Shown here: positions 18,090 to 27,179 of the stretch, in pieces
Position numbering within the stretch: the stretch's first letter is position 1
Layout of the letters: each line of letters opens with the position of its first letter
NCBI GenBank assembly: GCA_013205085.1
Contig: JABMLH010000003.1
Coordinates: forward strand, 248,001 to 312,000
Length of the DNA stretch: 64,000 nucleotides
Direction: 5' to 3'
DNA from: Microbacteriaceae bacterium VKM Ac-2854
GTDB lineage: Bacteria; Actinomycetota; Actinomycetes; Actinomycetales; Microbacteriaceae
Notes under the pieces: model-generated
What the model was told of the DNA's origin: nothing
Seen by the model: the letters and a program-made list of their open reading frames with translations, nothing else
Databases searched by the model: none
Translations under genes and position numbers: made by a program

Positions 18090-18127
18090 AAAAGGGAGCC
18101 CGGACCGCGTGAGCGATCCGGACTCCC
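18090..18127 (-). terminator. rho-independent terminator after rpsB-tsf
   Basis: On the minus strand GGGAGTCCGGA pairs with TCCGGGCTCCC across a 12-base loop, followed at once by TTTTGTGTG. It begins about 10 bases after the tsf stop and separates rpsB-tsf from pyrH. One G-T pair interrupts an 11-bp stem. Confidence 0.85.
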
Positions 18128-18137
18128 CTGGTGCTGC

Positions 18138-18965
18138 TTAGGCGCCGACCTTGAAGCGGGCGAAGCCCGACACGGTCAGACCGGCGTCCGCGACGACCTT
18201 GCTCACGGAGAGCTTGTTGTCCTTCGCGTAGTCCTGGTCGAGCAGGGCGACCTGCTTGAAGTACGCGTTCACGCGGCCCTCGATGATCTTCGGCAGGGCG
18301 GCCTCGGGCTTGCCCTCGCCGCGGGAGATCTCCTCGACGATGCGACGCTCGTTGTCGACCTCTGCCGCGGGGACGTCCTCGCGGGAGAGGTAGGACGGGT
18401 TGGCGAACGAGATGTGCTGCGCGATGCTGCGAGCGGTCTCGGCGTCGGAGCCGGTGTAGCCCACGACCACGCCGACCTGCGGGGGCAGGTCCTTATTGGT
18501 CTTGTGCAGGTAGATCGCGAAGTGCTCGCCCTTGACGACGGCGACGCGGCGCAGTTCCACCTTCTCGCCGAGGATGGCGGCCTCGTCGGAGATGACGTCG
18601 GCGACGGTCTTGCCGTCGGCGGGGGCGGCCAGCGCCTCCTCGACGGTGGTCGCGTCGGCCGCGACGGCGGCGGCGAGCACCTTGTCGGCCAGCGCGATGA
18701 ACTTGACGCCCTTGGCGACGAAGTCGGTCTCGCAGGCGAGCTCGATGATCGTGGCGGTGTCGCCCTTCTCAGCGGCGGCGACGAGGCCTTCGCTGGTGGA
18801 GCGGTCGGCACGCTTCGCGTTGCCCTTCGCGCCCTTGAGGCGGAGGATCTCGACGGCCTTGTCCAGGTCGCCGTCGGCCTCGACGAGCGCGTTCTTGGTG
18901 TCGACCATGCCGGTTCCGAGCTGCTCGCGCAGCGTCTTGACGTCGGCCAGGCTGAAGTTAGCCAT
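18138..18965 (-). CDS. tsf: translation elongation factor Ts
   Basis: 275 residues from ATG 18965 with GAGGAG upstream. EF-Ts is the nucleotide exchange factor for EF-Tu. The N-terminal UBA-like region ([21 protein letters not shown]) and TDFVA motif ([12 protein letters not shown]) are intact. It is transcribed with rpsB across a spacer holding two hairpins and ends at a strong terminator. Confidence 0.97.
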   Translation of the reverse strand: MANFSLADVKTLREQLGTGMVDTKNALVEADGDLDKAVEILRLKGAKGNAKRADRSTSEGLVAAAEKGDTATIIELACETDFVAKGVKFIALADKVLAAAVAADATTVEEALAAPADGKTVADVISDEAAILGEKVELRRVAVVKGEHFAIYLHKTNKDLPPQVGVVVGYTGSDAETARSIAQHISFANPSYLSREDVPAAEVDNERRIVEEISRGEGKPEAALPKIIEGRVNAYFKQVALLDQDYAKDNKLSVSKVVADAGLTVSGFARFKVGA

Positions 18966-19038
18966 AGTTCTACGAACTCCTCTGTAGTTCTGATCGAGCC
19001 GCGCGCCTGATGGGCGCGACGGCTCTGCAAATGGGGAG

Positions 19039-19093
19039 AGTGCGGTCGGCGGATCCGCCGACCGCACTCGAGGAGGGAGAGTATCCCTCCGAG
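19039..19093 (-). promoter_or_regulatory. tandem hairpins in the rpsB-tsf spacer
   Basis: A perfect 30-bp palindrome, arm AGTGCGGTCGGCGGA, lies at 19039-19068. Just upstream in transcription is a second inverted repeat, GGAGGG/CCCTCC (19072-19088). Neither is followed by a T-run. They could adjust the rpsB:tsf ratio by partial termination or mRNA processing; that is inference. Confidence 0.65.
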
Positions 19094-19097
19094 GTGA

Positions 19098-20012
19098 CTA
19101 CTTGGCCTCGGCCTCGGCGACAGCCTCGTCGGCGGTCTCGGCCTCGGCGTCGGCGACCTTCTCGGTCTCCGCGCCGGCCTGCTCGTTGGGCTCCTCGACG
19201 TCGGCGGGCGCCTCGGCGGGGGTCTCGGCAGCGGCGGCGGCCTCGTTGGTCGAGAGCAGCTCCTGCTCCCACTCGGCCAGCGGCTCGACGGCGGACACGT
19301 TGCCCTCGGCCTCGGGCTTCTGGTGGCGCTGGATCAGGCCCTCGGCGGCGGCGTCGGCGACGATGCGGGTGAGCAGGCTCACCGAGCGGATGGCGTCGTC
19401 GTTACCCGGGATCGGGTACTGGACCTCGTCCGGGTCGCAGTTGGTGTCGAGGATGCCGATGACCGGGATGCCCAGCTTCTTGGCCTCGTCGATCGCCAGG
19501 TGCTCCTTCTTGGTATCCACGACCCACAGCGCCGACGGCGTCTTGGTGAGGTTGCGGATGCCGCCGAGCGACTTGTGCAGCTTGTCGAGCTCGCGCTTCT
19601 TGATCAGAAGCTCCTTCTTGGTGAAGCCGCTCTTCGACGTGTCGTCGAAGTCGAGCTCCTCGAGCTCCTTCATCCGCGCGAGGCGCTTGGAGACCGTCTG
19701 GAAGTTGGTGAGCAGGCCACCGAGCCAGCGCTGGTTCACGTAGGGCTGGCCGACGCGGGTCGCCTGCTCGGCGATCGCGTTCTGAGCCTGCTTCTTCGTG
19801 CCGACGAAGAGGATGGTGCCGCCGTGGGCGACCGTCTCCTTGACGAAGTCGTACGTCTTGTCGATGTACGCGAGCGACTGCTGGAGGTCGATGATGTAGC
19901 TGCCGGAACGCTCCGTGAGGATGAATCGCTTCATCTTCGGGTTCCAACGGCGGGTCTGGTGCCCGAAGTGCACGCCGCTGTCGAGCAGCTGGCGCATGGT
20001 TACGACGGCCAT
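19098..20012 (-). CDS. rpsB: 30S ribosomal protein S2
   Basis: 304 residues. S2 is clear from [39 protein letters not shown] and [13 protein letters not shown]. The start is ATG 20012: AAGGAG is correctly spaced from it, and too close to the ATG two codons upstream. The last ~60 residues are an Ala/Glu/Asp-rich acidic tail ([15 protein letters not shown]), longer than in many S2 proteins and probably disordered. It heads the rpsB-tsf transcript. Confidence 0.97.
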   Translation of the reverse strand: MAVVTMRQLLDSGVHFGHQTRRWNPKMKRFILTERSGSYIIDLQQSLAYIDKTYDFVKETVAHGGTILFVGTKKQAQNAIAEQATRVGQPYVNQRWLGGLLTNFQTVSKRLARMKELEELDFDDTSKSGFTKKELLIKKRELDKLHKSLGGIRNLTKTPSALWVVDTKKEHLAIDEAKKLGIPVIGILDTNCDPDEVQYPIPGNDDAIRSVSLLTRIVADAAAEGLIQRHQKPEAEGNVSAVEPLAEWEQELLSTNEAAAAAETPAEAPADVEEPNEQAGAETEKVADAEAETADEAVAEAEAK

Positions 20013-20447
20013 TGCCATCTCCTTGTGTGTTCTCGGGAGCACGCCCGTGCACGGCACGACGACGTGGTCTCCCACTCGGTTGTCCGTGGCGACCGGATGG
20101 TCACCACTCCTGGTGCCCGGCGCAACACTCCCGCCCCGTTCGCAATCGTGACGACTGCGGGTGGGGACCGATGGGAGTGGCGGCCTGATGGGCACGCGTA
20201 GTCACCCCGCCCAGCGAGGTGCTCCGTGAAGTGTACCACCGCCGCCGCGCCCGGGTGCGCCGGGTGTGCGAGGGTGCCGGGTGCGCTCGCGATGCGAAGG
20301 CCGGGTGGTCACTTCCCGACCCTCCCGCCCCCGGGAACGGACGCCGAACAGGGCGTCGACTCCTCCACAGGCCGCCGCACGGTGCGAGTTGTCCCGAACG
20401 GCCCGATCCGGAGCCAGCACCGCGAAGAGGCGACCGAGACTGGCCTG
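20013..20447. other. rpsB leader and divergent intergenic region
   Basis: This 435-bp gap lies between divergent rpsB and the M23-like gene. It contains the rpsB ribosome-binding site and a small inverted repeat GACGCC/GGCGTC at 20340-20357. It also has G+C-rich sequence with CCGGGTGGTCAC at ~20299, resembling one arm of the palindrome family at 46257. Open frames on both strands were judged chance. No promoter could be assigned with confidence. Confidence 0.5.
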
Positions 20448-20897
20448 ATGAACCGCGTTCGTCTCCTTCTCGCCATGCTGCTGGCTGCGTCGTCGTGGAC
20501 CTGGCCCACCGGATCCGCGCACGACGTCGTCGGCCCGTACGTCGCCCCGGCTCACCGCTACGCGGCGGGGCACCGCGGCATCGACATCGCCGCGGCGAAG
20601 GATGGGCCCGTGTCCGCTGCAGCAGCCGGAACCGTGTACTTCGCGGGCTCGGTCGTCGATCGCCCGATCGTGACGATCCGGCTCGACGACGGAACGCTGG
20701 TCAGCGCGGAGCCGGTCGTCGCCGCTGTCGCCGAGGGCGACGTGGTGGCGCAGGGCCAGCTCATCGGACACGTCGGATCGGGTGGGCACTGCTCAGAGCG
20801 CTGTGTGCACCTCGGCGTCCGTGTCGAGGGCGACTACGTCTCGCCATTGCGGTTCCTCGGCGGCATCGAACGCGCCGTGCTGCTGCCGCTGAACTGA
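20448..20897 (+). CDS. secreted M23-like (LytM-fold) protein
   Basis: 149 residues. MNRVRLLLAMLLAASSWTW is a signal peptide, which sets the start at ATG 20448 although the frame is open from 20226. The mature part is a compact LytM/M23 fold with HRGIDIAA (first His-x3-Asp metal site) and CVHLGVRVEGDY near the end. The second metal motif is HLG rather than HxH, so peptidase activity is uncertain; it may be a wall-binding or regulatory relative. Such a gene next to rpsB and xerC is common in actinobacteria. Confidence 0.82.
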   Translation: MNRVRLLLAMLLAASSWTWPTGSAHDVVGPYVAPAHRYAAGHRGIDIAAAKDGPVSAAAAGTVYFAGSVVDRPIVTIRLDDGTLVSAEPVVAAVAEGDVVAQGQLIGHVGSGGHCSERCVHLGVRVEGDYVSPLRFLGGIERAVLLPLN

Positions 20898-20906
20898 GTT
20901 CGCCGA

Positions 20907-21824
20907 TCAGGCGCGGGGATGAGCCAGCCGGTACGCGTCGAGGATGCGCTCGGTCGAGACGTGCGTGTAGATCTGCGTGGTACCGAGGCTCGCGTGACCG
21001 AGCATCTCCTGCACGGCCCGCAGGTCCGCGCCGCCGTCGAGCAGGTGCGTCGCCGCGGTGTGCCGGAGCGTATGAGGGCCGGAGGGTCCGCTGCCCTCAC
21101 CGACGCCGAGCATCCGGGCGACGAGCTCGTACACCGTCCGCGCGTTGAGTCGCCCACCGCGCCGGCCGAGGAAGAACGCCGAACCCGTCGCCTCGGTGGC
21201 GAGAGCCGGGCGCGCGATCCGCAGGTAGTCGACGAGCGCGTCGGCGGCCGGCACGCCGAACGGGACGACCCGTTCCTTCGAGCCTTTGCCGAGCACCCGG
21301 ACGGTGAGCCGATCGAAATCGGCGTCACCCAGGTCGAGCCCGACGAGTTCGGAGACGCGCAGGGCCGACGCGTAGAGCAACTCGATCACGGCCAGGTCGC
21401 GGACGGCCACCGGGTCGCCCTCCGCCCGGCGAGTGACGAGGCCGGCCAGCAACTCGTCTATCTGAGGCCTGGTGAGCACGCGCGGCAGCGAGCGCGTCGG
21501 TTTCGGTGTGCGCAGCCGCGCGGCGACGTCGACGGGGATGCGCTCGGTGCGCGTCGCCCAGGAGCTGAAGGATCGAGCGGCCGCGCTACGCCGCGCGATC
21601 GTCGCACGCGCGGCTCCCGACTCCGTCTCCAACCACAGCCAGTCGCGCAGAAGTTCGAGGTTCACGTCGTTCGCGGTGTGCACGCCGCGCTCCGCCGCGA
21701 ACTCGGCGAGTCGAGCGAGGTCGGCGCGATAGGCGCGCTCCGTCGTCGCGGCCAGTCCGCGCTCGGCCCGGAGCTGATCCAGGAACGCCGCGATCGCGTG
21801 CTGCAGGGCGTTCGACTCCGGCAT
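20907..21824 (-). CDS. xerC: tyrosine recombinase XerC
   Basis: 305 residues with an N-terminal SAM-like DNA-binding domain (~10-95) and a C-terminal catalytic domain. All active-site residues are present: R156 (SALRVSEL), K180 (GKGSKE), H251 and R254 (HTLRHTAATH), H277 (MLGHAS) and Y286 (TQIYTHV). XerC resolves chromosome dimers at dif together with XerD. The gene is the second of a pair: its ATG shares one base with the stop of the metallophosphoesterase gene (TGATG). In related genomes it commonly lies next to dprA; here ~9 kb separates them. Confidence 0.94.
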   Translation of the reverse strand: MPESNALQHAIAAFLDQLRAERGLAATTERAYRADLARLAEFAAERGVHTANDVNLELLRDWLWLETESGAARATIARRSAAARSFSSWATRTERIPVDVAARLRTPKPTRSLPRVLTRPQIDELLAGLVTRRAEGDPVAVRDLAVIELLYASALRVSELVGLDLGDADFDRLTVRVLGKGSKERVVPFGVPAADALVDYLRIARPALATEATGSAFFLGRRGGRLNARTVYELVARMLGVGEGSGPSGPHTLRHTAATHLLDGGADLRAVQEMLGHASLGTTQIYTHVSTERILDAYRLAHPRA

Positions 21825-22738
21825 CAGGAATCCGGCATCCGGGAGAAGAGGTCGATCCGGCCCTGCTCATCGGCGGCCTCGAGTCGCTCGAGAAGCGTCT
21901 CGTCGAAACGGGTCACGGCGGGACCGACCTCGAGCGGCAGCAGCGAACTGACAACGGTTTCCGGATGCACGTGCACCAGCGAGAGACTCTGCGCACCATC
22001 CCGGCCCACCAGCGTGCGCTGCGGGGCACCGAGGTCCATCGTGTAGCAGGTGGCACCCGCGACGAAGACGGGCGCGCCGGCGAAGGTCGCGGCCGTCGGA
22101 TAGTGCAGGTGACCGGCGAGGACACCCCGGATGTCACGCCCACGGATCACCTCGGCGAACTCCGCCAGCCCGCGCAGCTCCAGCACGGTCATCGCGCCGA
22201 GAGGGGTCGGCAGCGGCGGGTGGTGCAGGGCCAGCAGCGTGCCGTGCGGCGCGGGGTCCGCGAGGATCGCATCGAGTTCGGCGAGGTGCTCCGGCGTCAG
22301 CGCGCCGTGATGGAATCCCGGCACGGCGCTATCGAGCGCGACGACGCGCAGGCCGCCGAGGTCGAACTGCTGCAGGATCGGCTCATCGCCGCCCTCGGCG
22401 CCGAGGAGTTCGCGGCGGAAGGCGACGCGCTCGTCGTGATTGCCCATCACCCAGACGATCGGGCAGTCGAAGCTCGCCGCAACGGGATCGAGAGCGGCGC
22501 GGACCCGGCGATACGCATCCGCCTCACCCCGATCGGCCACGTCCCCCGTGATCACGATGGCGTCGAGCGCCTCGCCGCGTTCGGCGAGGCGGGCCAGCGC
22601 GCGTGCGAGCAGATCCTCGGTCTGCACGGCGCCGTACAGCGCGGCGCCGCCGGCCAGGAAATGCGTATCGCTGAGGTGCGCGATCGTGTGCGTCGCCGGA
22701 GCGAACTGACCGAGCTGGACCGTGTTGTCGACGCTCAT
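21824..22738 (-). CDS. metallophosphoesterase, CpdA-like
   Basis: 304 residues from ATG 22738, with GGGAGG upstream. Calcineurin-like phosphoesterase motifs are DTHF (LSDTHF), GDVAD, GNHDE, HHPP and GHLHYP, covering all metal ligands. The sequence fits class III cyclic-nucleotide phosphodiesterases that hydrolyse 3',5'-cAMP, but broader phosphodiesterase activity is common in the family. It is upstream of and coupled to xerC. Two longer open frames through this locus on both strands are shadows. Confidence 0.88.
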   Translation of the reverse strand: MSVDNTVQLGQFAPATHTIAHLSDTHFLAGGAALYGAVQTEDLLARALARLAERGEALDAIVITGDVADRGEADAYRRVRAALDPVAASFDCPIVWVMGNHDERVAFRRELLGAEGGDEPILQQFDLGGLRVVALDSAVPGFHHGALTPEHLAELDAILADPAPHGTLLALHHPPLPTPLGAMTVLELRGLAEFAEVIRGRDIRGVLAGHLHYPTAATFAGAPVFVAGATCYTMDLGAPQRTLVGRDGAQSLSLVHVHPETVVSSLLPLEVGPAVTRFDETLLERLEAADEQGRIDLFSRMPDS

Positions 22739-22828
22739 CCGTGCCTCCCGTGCCGATGTGCTCCCACCGTAGCCGGGAGCACCGACACCGAGCGGCAGCG
22801 GCGCGTTCCTCGACGTGTGCTCGTGTTC

Positions 22829-22834
22829 TACCCT
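22829..22834 (+). promoter_or_regulatory. -10 box for leaderless fused reductase gene
   Basis: TACCCT is six bases before ATG 22841 with no ribosome-binding site between them. Confidence 0.6.
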
Positions 22835-22840
22835 GAGCGC

Positions 22841-24535
22841 ATGAACATCACACCGGCGATCCTGATCGTCGCCGACGACCCCACAGCGATGACCGCCGAG
22901 TTCCGAGCGCGCTACGACCGCGACTATCGGATCGAGTGCGTCAGCACAGCGGACGCACTGCTCGAGGCGATCGGCGCCCTCACGGCGACGGGCGTCCCGA
23001 TCGCGATGATCGCCGCCGATGCGGAGGTCGGCGGCGAGCTCGGCAGTGTGCTGCTGCGCCGCACCCAGTCCCTCGTCACCACCGCCCGCCGTGTGGTGGT
23101 GGTCACCGTGGGAGCGCCGTACGCCCAACACCTGGAGGAACTGCGCCAGGCCGTGCTCCGGCGCGACATCGACACGTTCGTCGGGCTGCCCCGCGGGCCG
23201 CGCGACGAAGAATTCCACACCGCGCTGATCGAGATGCTCTCGGACTGGGGCGCGTCGGTCGCCGGGCCGGTGGTCTCGGCGATCGACATCGTCGCCGAGC
23301 CGCACGATCGGGAAGCCGCGGCGATCCGCGACCTGCTCGAGCGGTTGGGCTTCCCGAACCGCACCGTGCTGCCCGGCAGCGACGCCGGCGCGGCGATCCT
23401 CGCCGGGCTCGAGAGTCCGGTCGCGTTGCCGGTGGTGCGCTCGTACGACGGGCGCATTCTGGCCGGCGCGACGTCCGCCGGCGTGAACGAGCACATCTAC
23501 GGCGGCTTCGACGAGATCCCGGAGGGCACCGTCGCCGACCTGCTCGTGATCGGTGCGGGGCCCGCCGGGCTCGCCGCGGCCGTCTACGCAGCCTCGGAAG
23601 GACTGGCGACCGTGGTGCTCGAACGCGACGCGATCGGCGGTCAGGCCGGGTCGAGCTCGATGATCCGCAACTACCTCGGCTTCCCGCGCGGGATCTCGGG
23701 GATGCGGCTCGCGCAACGCTCGCGCATCCAGGCCGGTCGGTTCGGCACCCGCTTCTACACCGGCCGCTCGGCCAGCCTGATCGAGCCGGGGCCGGAGAAC
23801 GAGCCGCCGCACTATCACGTGCACGTCGGCGAGACGCGGATGTGCGCGCGCACGGTCTTGATCGCCTCCGGCGTCGCCTACCGCCGGCTCGACGTGCCGA
23901 GCATCGAGGCCTTCGTGGGCGCAGGGGTGTTCTACGGCGCGGCGACCTCGGCCGCGCGCGAGATGAGCGATCGCGCGGTCGTCGTGGTCGGCGGCGGGAA
24001 CTCCGCCGGCCAGGCCGCCGTGCACCTGGCGAAGTTCGCCCGCACGGTCACCATCCTCATCCGTCGCGAGTCGCTCGCGGAGTCGATGTCGGACTACCTC
24101 GTCCGCGAGATCGATGCCACGCCGAACATCACCGTCGAGCCGTTCAGCGCGATCGTCGAGGGCACCGGCGCCGGGCGACTCGAAGGGGTCCGCGTGCGCG
24201 ACACCCGCGACGGCGCCGAGCGGTGGCTCGCCGCGGACGGGCTGTTCTGCATGCTCGGTGCCGAGCCGGACTGCACCTGGCTACCGGAAGGCATCGACCT
24301 CGACGAGCAGGGCTACATCCTCACCGGCCGTGACGTGCCGCGATCGTCCTGGACGAGCGAACTGCCGCCCGCCGGGCTGGAGACCGCGCTGCCCGGCATC
24401 TTCGCGGCCGGCGACGTACGTTCGGGCTCGATGAAGCGGGTCGCGTCAGCGAGCGGCGACGGAGCCTCCGCCCTTCCGCTCGTGCACGCGCACCTGCAGT
24501 CGCTCCGGGCGTGGGAGTTCGCCCAGCGCGGCTGA
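22841..24535 (+). CDS. fused receiver-like/thioredoxin-reductase-like FAD oxidoreductase without redox cysteines
   Basis: 564 residues in three parts. Residues 1-130 resemble a response-regulator receiver (ILIVADDP, then IAADAE at the usual phospho-Asp strand). Residues ~145-225 look like a thioredoxin/glutaredoxin-type fold. Residues ~232-564 are a thioredoxin-reductase module with FAD motif GAGPAG (238), GGQAGSS, the NADPH motif VVGGGNSAGQAA and the second FAD motif IFAAGDVR. Where thioredoxin reductases have CATC, this protein has YGAATS, so it cannot reduce thioredoxin in the usual way. It likely moves electrons from NAD(P)H to an unknown acceptor, possibly gated by the N-terminal domain. 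The gene stands alone and appears leaderless. Confidence 0.85.
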   Translation: MNITPAILIVADDPTAMTAEFRARYDRDYRIECVSTADALLEAIGALTATGVPIAMIAADAEVGGELGSVLLRRTQSLVTTARRVVVVTVGAPYAQHLEELRQAVLRRDIDTFVGLPRGPRDEEFHTALIEMLSDWGASVAGPVVSAIDIVAEPHDREAAAIRDLLERLGFPNRTVLPGSDAGAAILAGLESPVALPVVRSYDGRILAGATSAGVNEHIYGGFDEIPEGTVADLLVIGAGPAGLAAAVYAASEGLATVVLERDAIGGQAGSSSMIRNYLGFPRGISGMRLAQRSRIQAGRFGTRFYTGRSASLIEPGPENEPPHYHVHVGETRMCARTVLIASGVAYRRLDVPSIEAFVGAGVFYGAATSAAREMSDRAVVVVGGGNSAGQAAVHLAKFARTVTILIRRESLAESMSDYLVREIDATPNITVEPFSAIVEGTGAGRLEGVRVRDTRDGAERWLAADGLFCMLGAEPDCTWLPEGIDLDEQGYILTGRDVPRSSWTSELPPAGLETALPGIFAAGDVRSGSMKRVASASGDGASALPLVHAHLQSLRAWEFAQRG

Positions 24536-24560
24536 CCGAGCGCGCCTGAGCCCTCGGCCT

Positions 24561-24626
24561 CCGCTGGTTGAGCCTGCCGGAACCACCAGTCGAACGGACC
24601 TTGATTTCGGCACGCTCAATCAGCGG
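24561..24626. repeat. degenerate Micrococcales-type intergenic palindrome
   Basis: The left arm CGCTGGTTGAGCCTGCCGG and right arm (reverse complement CGCTGATTGAGCGTGCCGA) form a ~21-bp imperfect inverted repeat around a 20-base centre. It resembles the GGTTGAGC...GCTCAACC palindromes repeated between genes in many Microbacteriaceae and Arthrobacter relatives. It lies between two convergent genes, so it may also serve as a terminator. Confidence 0.65.
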
Positions 24627-24699
24627 GTGGCACCTGGCCCTCGGGGTCCGCCCTCCTCGACTAGTGAGCAGGGCGAAGCGTCGCGCGGAGGCGGCGTCC

Positions 24700-26541
24700 T
24701 CAGCTGCGTCGGCGGACCGGCTCGGGGCGTCGCGAAGCCTCCAACGCCGCGATCAGCGACCGGGCGTCGTGGGCGCCCTGGTGCCGGGTGCCGTTGAGGA
24801 AGAAGGTCGGCGTGCCGCCCGCGCCGCTCTCGAGGGCGCTGCGCATGTCGTCACGGATGTGCTCGGCGAGAGCGGGATCGAGCTGGTCGGCGTCGAAGCG
24901 GTCCAGGTCGAGTTCGAGTTCGGCCGCGTAGCCGCGCAGGTCGTCGGCTTCCAATGCCGACTGGTTCGCGAAGAGCAGGTTGTGCATCTCCCAGAACCGA
25001 CCCTGTCGACCGGCCGCCTCCGCCGCGATCGCCGCGGCGAAGGCATGCGGATGGTGGTCCTCCAGCGGCAGGTGCCGCACGACGTACGCCGCGCTCTGCT
25101 CGGCGAAGTGATCGCGCAGGTCCATCCACATCCCGGTCGCTCGAGCGCAGAACGGGCATTCGAAGTCGAGGTATTCGACCACGACGTACTCCGAGTCGAT
25201 ATCGCCGGAGAAGTGGTCGCGGTCGGGATCGACGGGGATCGAGAGCACCGTGGGCAGGTCGGCCGTCGTTTCGCCCATCTTGTCGCGCGCGATGCGGAAG
25301 GTCAGCCAACCGAGGGTCCACGAGATCACCATGGCGATCAGCACGCCGACGGTCGCCTCCCCCGCGACCTCACCGTCGAGAGCCAGCGAGATGATCAGCA
25401 GCGCCATGGTGAAGCCGATTCCGCTGAGCGCCGCGCCCCCGAGGATGCTGCCGGGGCCGACGCCCTGCGGCAGAGTGCCGATGCCCGCCCGCAACGACAC
25501 CCAGGTTCCGAGCGCGATGCCGGCGAACTTGCCGACCACGAGGCCGACGACGACACCCCAGGTCACCACGGATCCGAGGGCGTCCACCAGCACGCCGCCG
25601 CGCAGGTCGATACCCGCATTCGCGAGAGCGAACACCGGCACGATGACCAGGGACACCGGTCCACGGAGCATCTCGTACATCCGCGCGTTGACCGAGATGG
25701 ACTGGGCGAGCCCGAGCCGCACGTTCCGCGCCGCCGCGGCCCGAGGCGACTGCCAGAAGTCCCGGAACAGGTGCTTGGCTCGCACGACGTCCTCTCGCTC
25801 CGGCTCGGCGGCGGGGATCAACAGGCCCGCGGCCATCCCGGCGAGCGACGGGTGAATCCCCGAGAACAGTGTCGCCGCCCACAGGATGACGATGAGGAAG
25901 ATGTACGGGGTGCTGCGCCACTCGTTCGAGCGACCGAGGAAGTACACCAGCACCAGCGCTACCACCGCGATGACGAGCGGGGTGAGCTGCAATGACTCCG
26001 TGTAGAAGACGCCGATGATCGTGACCGCGAGGAAGTCGTCCACCACGGTGAGCGTCAACAGGAAGACCCGCAGCTGCGCCGACATCCGCGGCCCCACCAG
26101 GGCGAGTACGCCGAGGAGGAAGGCGGTGTCCGTGCCGACGACCACGCCCCAGCCCGCCGCCGCGTCACGCCCGGCGATCAGCAGGTACAGCGCCGCCGGC
26201 AGAGCGACGCCCGCGATTCCCGCGACCAGAGGCACGAGCGCCCGGCGCCGGTCGCGCAGCGCCCCGGCGGAGAACTCCTCCCGCACCTCGAGACCGATGA
26301 GGAAGAAGAACACCACCATCAGCCCGTCGTTCACCCAGTGGTGCAGGCTCATGTCGATCGTGAGCTCGCCGACGCCGACGACGGCGTGGGTCTCCCACAG
26401 CTGCACGTAGGACTCCGACCAAGGCGAGTTCGCCCAGATGAGGGCGATGAGCGCCACCCCGATCAGCAGCAGTGCGCTGCCCGACTCCGTTCGCAGGCGT
26501 TCGACGCCGAGGCGGATCGCATCCGAGCGGCTAGACCTCAT
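24700..26541 (-). CDS. nhaA: Na+/H+ antiporter NhaA fused to a DsbA-like thioredoxin domain
   Basis: 613 residues. Residues ~1-420 are NhaA with about twelve helices and the essential paired aspartates in TVVDDFLAVTII; FFFLIGLEVREE and LSGIGFTMALLI are further family marks. Residues ~430-600 are a DsbA-type thioredoxin fold with C462-PF-C465 (DFECPFCARA) and the cis-Pro loop GGTPTFF. This fusion is known in actinobacteria. NhaA exports Na+ in exchange for protons; the thiol domain's job is unknown and would depend on which side of the membrane it lies. ATG 26541 follows a GAAGGATC site. Convergent with the fused reductase gene. Confidence 0.93.
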   Translation of the reverse strand: MRSSRSDAIRLGVERLRTESGSALLLIGVALIALIWANSPWSESYVQLWETHAVVGVGELTIDMSLHHWVNDGLMVVFFFLIGLEVREEFSAGALRDRRRALVPLVAGIAGVALPAALYLLIAGRDAAAGWGVVVGTDTAFLLGVLALVGPRMSAQLRVFLLTLTVVDDFLAVTIIGVFYTESLQLTPLVIAVVALVLVYFLGRSNEWRSTPYIFLIVILWAATLFSGIHPSLAGMAAGLLIPAAEPEREDVVRAKHLFRDFWQSPRAAAARNVRLGLAQSISVNARMYEMLRGPVSLVIVPVFALANAGIDLRGGVLVDALGSVVTWGVVVGLVVGKFAGIALGTWVSLRAGIGTLPQGVGPGSILGGAALSGIGFTMALLIISLALDGEVAGEATVGVLIAMVISWTLGWLTFRIARDKMGETTADLPTVLSIPVDPDRDHFSGDIDSEYVVVEYLDFECPFCARATGMWMDLRDHFAEQSAAYVVRHLPLEDHHPHAFAAAIAAEAAGRQGRFWEMHNLLFANQSALEADDLRGYAAELELDLDRFDADQLDPALAEHIRDDMRSALESGAGGTPTFFLNGTRHQGAHDARSLIAALEASRRPEPVRRRS

Positions 26542-26601
26542 CTTGATCCTTCGTCACCTGCCAGAGTTTAGGGCACCCTGTGCGGGAAGGGTCGGCGGAC
26601 G

Positions 26602-27177
26602 TTACCGGCGCCGGCTCGCCACGACCGCGACGGCACCGGCGGCGGCCGCACCGATCAACAGCGCGATGCGGATCGGATGCCGGCGAGCGCGCGGTTCGGC
26701 GCGGTCGCGGTCCGTCGCTGCGAGGGATTCATCGTGCGCTCGCCCGGCACCGCCCTCAGCGAGGTACGCGAGCCGATGCAGCGCCTCGCGATTGCGGATG
26801 TACAGCGGCAGCCACATCAGCGGCTTCGGCACGAGCATCGCCGGCCCCGTCACGGGCGCCTCGATCATCGTCACCCGCGCGCCGCGACGGTGGGGCGCGA
26901 CTTCGAGCACGACCTTGGCTGCGCCGAGCGGCCACCCCTCCGGCCGGATCTCGAAACGGAACGGCGGGTTCCACTGAATCGATGTCGTGGTGTCGTTCAA
27001 CACGAGCGGCCACACCCCGAAGGAATGCTGCAGCGTGCTGCCGACGTGCGGCCAGTTCGGGTCGACGGCCCGCATCCGCGAGGCGCCCACGACCCAGGCG
27101 GGGAACACCCAGCCGTCGGCGAGAACCGCGAAGATCGCCTCCGGGGTGGCGTTGATGGTGCGGCGGGTCGTGGTCAT
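26602..27177 (-). CDS. SRPBCC family protein with C-terminal membrane anchor
   Basis: 191 residues from ATG 27177, with GAGGAGTGACC upstream. The N-terminal ~140 residues have the START/SRPBCC polyketide-cyclase-like pattern (TRRTINATPEAIFAVLADGW, then GSTLQHSFGVWPLVL). A final helix (IRIALLIGAAAAGAVAVVA) followed by SRRR should anchor it in the membrane. These folds bind hydrophobic ligands. It is the last gene of a three-gene operon, 2 bases after the phytoene-desaturase-like gene, suggesting it holds or hands over that enzyme's lipid-like substrate. Confidence 0.8.
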   Translation of the reverse strand: MTTTRRTINATPEAIFAVLADGWVFPAWVVGASRMRAVDPNWPHVGSTLQHSFGVWPLVLNDTTTSIQWNPPFRFEIRPEGWPLGAAKVVLEVAPHRRGARVTMIEAPVTGPAMLVPKPLMWLPLYIRNREALHRLAYLAEGGAGRAHDESLAATDRDRAEPRARRHPIRIALLIGAAAAGAVAVVASRRR

Positions 27178-27179
27178 GG

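Noticed and set aside
20309-20509. 66-codon minus-strand ORF in the rpsB upstream gap
   Set aside because: It overlaps the signal-peptide end of the M23-like gene, has no ribosome-binding site and no recognised sequence.
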